Under the pieces are notes generated by a model. It did no database searches, was not told the DNA's origin, and saw nothing but the letters and a program-made list of their open reading frames with translations. Positions 60,098-64,000 of a stretch of 64,000 nucleotides of DNA are shown in pieces. The stretch lies in the NCBI GenBank assembly GCA_011009095.1, contig VTPC01008680.1:71583-135582 (forward strand), written 5' to 3'. This stretch comes from Ignelater luminosus (taxonomy: Eukaryota > Arthropoda > Insecta > Coleoptera > Elateridae). A program made the translations under genes and the position numbers. How positions within the stretch are numbered: the stretch's first letter is position 1; each line of letters starts with the position of its first letter.

Positions 60098-60911
60098 TAA
60101 ACACAATCAAACAAATGTAAGTAGAGTGAAGCTAAAAAACCAGGTATCAGAAGAATTTCAATGTAACAAGGATTGAGACAAGGTTGTTCACTGCCTCTTA
60201 CTCTATTCAAAATGTATCTACAATCGTCAATACAAATATGAAAAAAAAAATTCAACCAATGGAAATCCCGATTGAAGGCAACATCTATTATTTGCAGACG
60301 GTCAGGTGATGCTCGCTGAAGATCACAAAGATGCAGGATATATGGCAATTGGTGCAGAAGATAAAGATAGAATGGAAGAGCAAATACTGCTCAGAATATA
60401 AATACCTAGGAATCACAATAACAAGAGAAGGGGTCAGGAACAAAGAAATGCAGAATAAAGTCGGATAAAGGAGAAGGACAATACACATGTGAAATTCAAC
60501 ACGATGGAGTAGTAAGATACTTAAAAAAACAAAAAGCACATATTTAAAACTATAACAAAAAGCGTAATTACGTACGGTATGGGTACAAGTCAAAAATAAT
60601 TGAGAAAAGACACAAAGCGCTCAAGATGGACTTTTAGGAGTTTTAGGGTATCAAAGATGGACAGAATATGAAATGAAGAAATTAGACAAAGGGTGGATGT
60701 ACAGCACACTCTGGTGGATATAATAAACTCTAAACAGCTAGTATGGTATGGACACGTCAGAAGAATGGAAGAGCAAAGATGGCCCTTACGAATATACCCC
60801 ACATATAAAAAGCAGACGGGAAGTCCCAGAGTAAAATGGAAACAAGATAGAGGAAGCAATGAGAACCAGGAACTTGAGAAAAGCAAGAAGCAAGAAAAGC
60901 AAAATAGATGA
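60098..60911 (+). pseudogene. LINE C, 3' part after insert
   Basis: Continues with KNQVSEEFQCNKGLRQGCSL (RT GxRQGCxLSP motif). At 60288-60302 the box reads LFADG in place of FADD (second Asp changed to Gly). EYKYLGITITREG follows, and the C-terminal part at 60693-60911 reads KQLVWYGHVRRMEEQRWPLR and GSPRVKW. Multiple stops and frameshifts are present. Confidence 0.78.
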
Positions 60912-60974
60912 CTAAGAAAAGATCTACAGACATAATCAAAATCAAATATTTCATATACTTTACAATTTAAGAAT

Positions 60975-61655
60975 ATGAAGAAGAATATATCAAGAGATGC
61001 AAAACCGGTAAGTTTTCGTTATTTAAGCAGTTTTTCAAGTTTCATTATTTTAGACACAGTATTTGATCAAACACATTTAAATCACCCCTGCAATCAAAAA
61101 ATCAAAAATAATGAAAACGCAAGCTGTTTGATGAAATCCTCCGTTAGTTCAAGCAAAACTGATGAACGTAATAAAGAACATTTAAATGTTGCAAAGAAGA
61201 GAAAAACTGTTTGGGAAGATATTGAAAATGACCTGGTCAGTTACGATTTCGAATTTACCAGTGAGAAATCTGAAGTAAAGTGGGAAAACTTGCTTAGAAC
61301 ATACAAAAATCTAAAAGAAGCACAGAAAGGGATCAACTAGGTTTCTATTTTACGATAAAATAGACGGGATTTTTTTGGGAGACAGACAAGCCATGAGTTG
61401 TTCTTACACATTTAGTTCTACAAATATCTAACAGTAATAAAGTTAATGAATCCACTTCTAAAAATATTGAAGATGTAGCTGCTGATGTGGAAAAACCCTA
61501 CAAAAAAATAAAGATAAGCAATCATGAAAATTTAAGAACCAAAACTGAGGAGCTGTTGGATATAAAAATTACTTATTGGAGAAAAAGAGAAAAGAAAAGA
61601 AGAAGAAACAAAAATAGCCGTTTTGGAAAAATATCTCCAGGGAGAAAATAGCAGT
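60975..61655 (+). pseudogene. Harbinger MYB/SANT-like protein, broken
   Basis: PIF/Harbinger transposons carry, beside the nuclease, a MYB/SANT-like DNA-binding protein that helps bring the transposase to the element ends. Here KKRKTVWEDIENDLVSYDFE and KWENLLRTYKNLKEAQKG give the tri-helical domain with its Trp residues. After a TAG stop at 61338, the continuation in another frame reads RFLFYDKIDGIFLGDRQAMS, the FFDxMDxIFGDRP-type motif that follows this domain. Further on come KVNESTSKNIEDVAA and a basic KIKISNHENLRTKTEELLDI tail. The lesions make it non-functional. It lies on the opposite strand to the Harbinger nuclease relic at 63505-64000, but they need not be from one copy. Confidence 0.65.
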
Positions 61656-62599
61656 TAATAGTTAGCAAAAGAATACCTACAGAAAATGCATAATTGATTG
61701 TCTGGCGAGAGCGATAATGATTTTAGCGCAGTAAATCTTATCATGTGTACTGGCCAAATATACTTTTCCGTGAGCCCTATTCGCTAAGTTTGTTCAATTT
61801 TAATTAATCGAGGCGATTAATTATTACAACTACGTTAGTTAGATATTCAGAATAAACATAGAAGAGTACGGAATTATCTTTGGGAATATACTCTTACCGA
61901 GTTTGGAGATTGTTGACTTATGAGAATATCATTCACCTTTTATTTTAAGACAGTCTTCATAATTGAAAGTATTTAACTAAATCATTTAATTTCATAATAT
62001 AATTCATAACTACAAAGTTTAGTAGTTTCTTTTTTTTGGTTTAAAAGATTTTAGGCGGTTTTTACTGCGATCCCAATTCAATTACTTAATTACAATTTTG
62101 GACGCGAGTCACCGGACCAATCAAAATTCCTGATGACATCATTGTGGAATTTGGAAATTATAATTACCCAGAATTAATAATAATTATTGGTTTGGAGATC
62201 AATCTGTAATGAAAGCGATTTTTTGGAACTGGACGCTTACGTAGATAAGTATCTCTTGATTATTACTATTTTATCTTCTTGTTGGTTTGCACCTACATTT
62301 AAAGACGTAATTCCTCGATTGCGGCATCGTCTATTTCTAGGAATTTAATTATAAGAATAGTAAGTTTAAGAAATTAGTTTTCTAGGTTAATTGCGAAATT
62401 AAAATTTACAGTAGCACAATTTAGAGAGGGTTTGATAAATAGGTTAAATCTATCAGTAAATTTATAACTTTGAGTTTACTTGGTACATCCATTCATTATT
62501 ACTGTGAATAAACCGATTTTGAAATATTTAGCAGTAGATATTCTTAATGATTTTGAATCTGTACCTTTCTTTTATTATTCAGGTTTAAAGAAATTTTAT
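61656..62599. other. intergenic, nothing recognised
   Basis: AT-rich, no ORF of note. Confidence 0.4.
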
Positions 62600-63495
62600 A
62601 TAAATCACTTGGTGCTCAAAGGTAATAGTTTTGATTTTGAAGAAGAAAGGTAAAGCGATGAGATTATGTGTACCCCGCAGGGCATTGCAGTAACTGTGGA
62701 CTCAGTTTGGTCAGAATTATTGCTTCAGAAATCAAAAGAAAGGTATGAGAAAGAACAAAAAAAAGTTAGACGATATACGGAAAGCTTATTTTATGCTAAA
62801 AAGTATGTTAATTTTACAAGATAATGTGAACATTTCTAAGTTTGTAAAGTTGCAGGCGTTCTTAAAACGCAAGTCTGTGGACCACAAGGCAAAAGAATCG
62901 CAAATGTTTATAAGAGAGAAAATAAATACATTTTCGACAGAAGCACCGGACGGAAACTTTTTTAATGATAAAAGTAAGTATTTATTATACATGTTGTTTA
63001 TATAATGGGAGTAGCCTGAGCTTGTCGTCGGGATGATCTTACTAAGATGACTATAGACTATATTCAAGAACAAGATAGTCTTCTACTGGTAACGATTTCC
63101 GATTTTAAACCATTTTTAAAACATTTTCTGTAACAGAAGGAAAAGAAAACTAGATACAGTTTTATAAAAAAATATAAAGCCCTTCGTTTCATTAATAATG
63201 AGACTAAGCAATCTTTCCTTATATTATAAAAACGCAAAGCGTACGGTACAATCTGTGAGTGTAAATACTTTTGGTGGTATTCCCAAAAAAATTGCGAATG
63301 ACAAATCCTTCTGCTTATGCTGGACATTGTTTTCTCAGAACTTCGGCAACGCTGCTTGCTAATGCTGGAGCGGATCTTTTGAGCTTCAAACGTCACGGAG
63401 GTTGGAGGTCGTCTATGGTAGCGGAAGGGCACGTAGATGATTCCCTTTGCATAATGCGGCTAGAGTGTGTTCTCTGTTTCTCATTTTGTATATAA
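62600..63495 (+). pseudogene. Crypton-like tyrosine recombinase, catalytically dead
   Basis: Crypton-type elements encode a tyrosine recombinase that inserts and excises circular DNA through a Tyr nucleophile. Readable in order with frameshifts: VDSVWSELLLQKSKERYEKE; KLQAFLKRKSVDHKAKESQM (62745-63005); an IMGVA*ACRRDDLTKMTI segment (about 63003-63060) with the first catalytic Arg; QDSLLLVTISDFK; VNTFGGIPKKIAN; and at 63271-63495 AYAGHCFLRTSATLLANAG, LLSFKRHGGWRSSMVAEGHV. In the family the HxxR box reads HCFRR and the nucleophile follows as VAEGY. Here the box Arg is Leu and the Tyr is His. With the stops, this is clearly a relic. A bacterial phage integrase is excluded by the eukaryotic Crypton-like context motifs. 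Confidence 0.65.
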
Positions 63496-63530
63496 TGGAG
63501 ATTATTTAAGAACCTGCCAGGTTCTTCTAC
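63496..63530. repeat. 19-bp interrupted palindrome at an element junction
   Basis: AAGAACCTG-C-CAGGTTCTT (63508-63526) lies where the Harbinger nuclease relic ends and the Crypton-like relic begins. Confidence 0.6.
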
Positions 63531-64000
63531 GTATATATCCCTAAATATTTTATTATAGGAGACACCTTGCAGTACTATGCCGTGGAAAGATTTTTGATTA
63601 AAATAATCTTCCTGATGATCTTTAGGCTTAGGAATTCCGAAGTGACAACCATCAATTGCACCTAGGCTAGGAGTAATCCATGATTTTATTCAAATTTTGA
63701 AGATACGCGATTGGATTGTTCTCTTACCTGAAATTTCCTGTATACAATACGTGCTTATGAATTACTTAGGTTTCTTAATGATTGATTTATGGCAAGTAAC
63801 ATTAAATCTATTTGCCACTTCTTTAAATGTGTTGGCGTTTGATAAGTACCAAATAGTCCGTTGTTATTTCTGGTCATCTGCCAATATAGTTTTTTTGCAC
63901 ATCTACCAAACCTAATAATGCCTTTTCTATTAATACATCTTTCAATCATATTACATGGTACTTACCACATACTTTATCTACTGAACTTCTAGACTACTAC
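63505..64000 (-). pseudogene. PIF/Harbinger nuclease, partial, runs off window
   Basis: On the minus strand, two frames give RNNRTIWYLSNANTFKEVA and NRFNVTCHKSI (the WYLxNxxTFREVADRFGV helix-turn-helix-like region). After a frameshift come LGAIDGCHFGIPKPKDHQ and EDYFNQKSFHGIVLQGVSYN, then IFRDIYVEEPG. The IDGCHI motif carries the first catalytic Asp of the DDE_4 nuclease, and DIYVEEPG is the segment before the GSxHDxRV second Asp. The sequence leaves the family at EEPG, so the second Asp and the catalytic Glu are lost at the junction near 63510. The N-terminal part may continue beyond 64000. Confidence 0.72.

Noticed and set aside
1-64000. CRISPR arrays, operons, ribosome-binding sites, phage attachment sites
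   Set aside because: The content is eukaryotic; no regular spaced repeats of CRISPR type and no prokaryotic gene organisation.

Overview
The window is AT-rich eukaryotic DNA, most likely from an insect. The evidence is the kind of mobile DNA it carries: mariner, Tc1, hAT MITEs, PIF/Harbinger, pogo, a Crypton-like tyrosine recombinase, non-LTR retrotransposons and tRNA-derived SINE copies. Polyadenylation signals are AATAAA, and single-base decay has broken almost every reading frame. A beetle is possible but not shown. I find no confident host gene, no functional tRNA or rRNA and no CRISPR array. The one candidate host-like gene is a 94-codon ORF at 37280-37561, with a TATA box upstream and a poly(A) signal downstream.

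Layout. 1-8 kb: unannotatable DNA with three MITE or hairpin elements and a cluster of the palindrome GGACGTCC (6927-7242). 8-10.8 kb: a complete but dead Tc1 element (8508-9962) between two CAAGACAAGA-rich arrays. 12.6-15.8 kb: LINE A, interrupted by a probable solo LTR carrying two phased heat-shock-element arrays, then a scrap of a second LINE and a pogo transposase C-terminus. 17.9-23.3 kb: a psq/pogo helix-turn-helix relic, a 100-N assembly gap flanked by an exact 47-bp repeat, a hAT MITE with perfect 8-bp target duplication, an internally deleted mariner-like transposase and another MITE. 28.7-30.8 kb: LINE B, with an 899-bp foldback element inserted. 34-36 kb: a hairpin and a nearly intact mariner (34754-36045). 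37-55 kb: the candidate small gene, hAT ends, SINE copies, two large inverted repeats (43121-43917 and 53375-53789) and a mariner-like relic. 58.3-64 kb: LINE C interrupted by an 855-bp TIR element, then relics of a Harbinger MYB-like protein, a Crypton-like recombinase and a Harbinger nuclease running off the window end.

The genes do not form a pathway. They are layers of transposition, and the nesting gives relative ages: LINE A is older than its solo LTR, and LINEs B and C are older than their TIR elements. In LINE C, removing the insert and one TA copy restores the interrupted frame, which fixes the insertion mechanism. The strongest lead for new biology is the LTR with two heat-shock-element arrays. 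The long inverted repeats, whose transcripts could fold into double-stranded RNA, are the next best.
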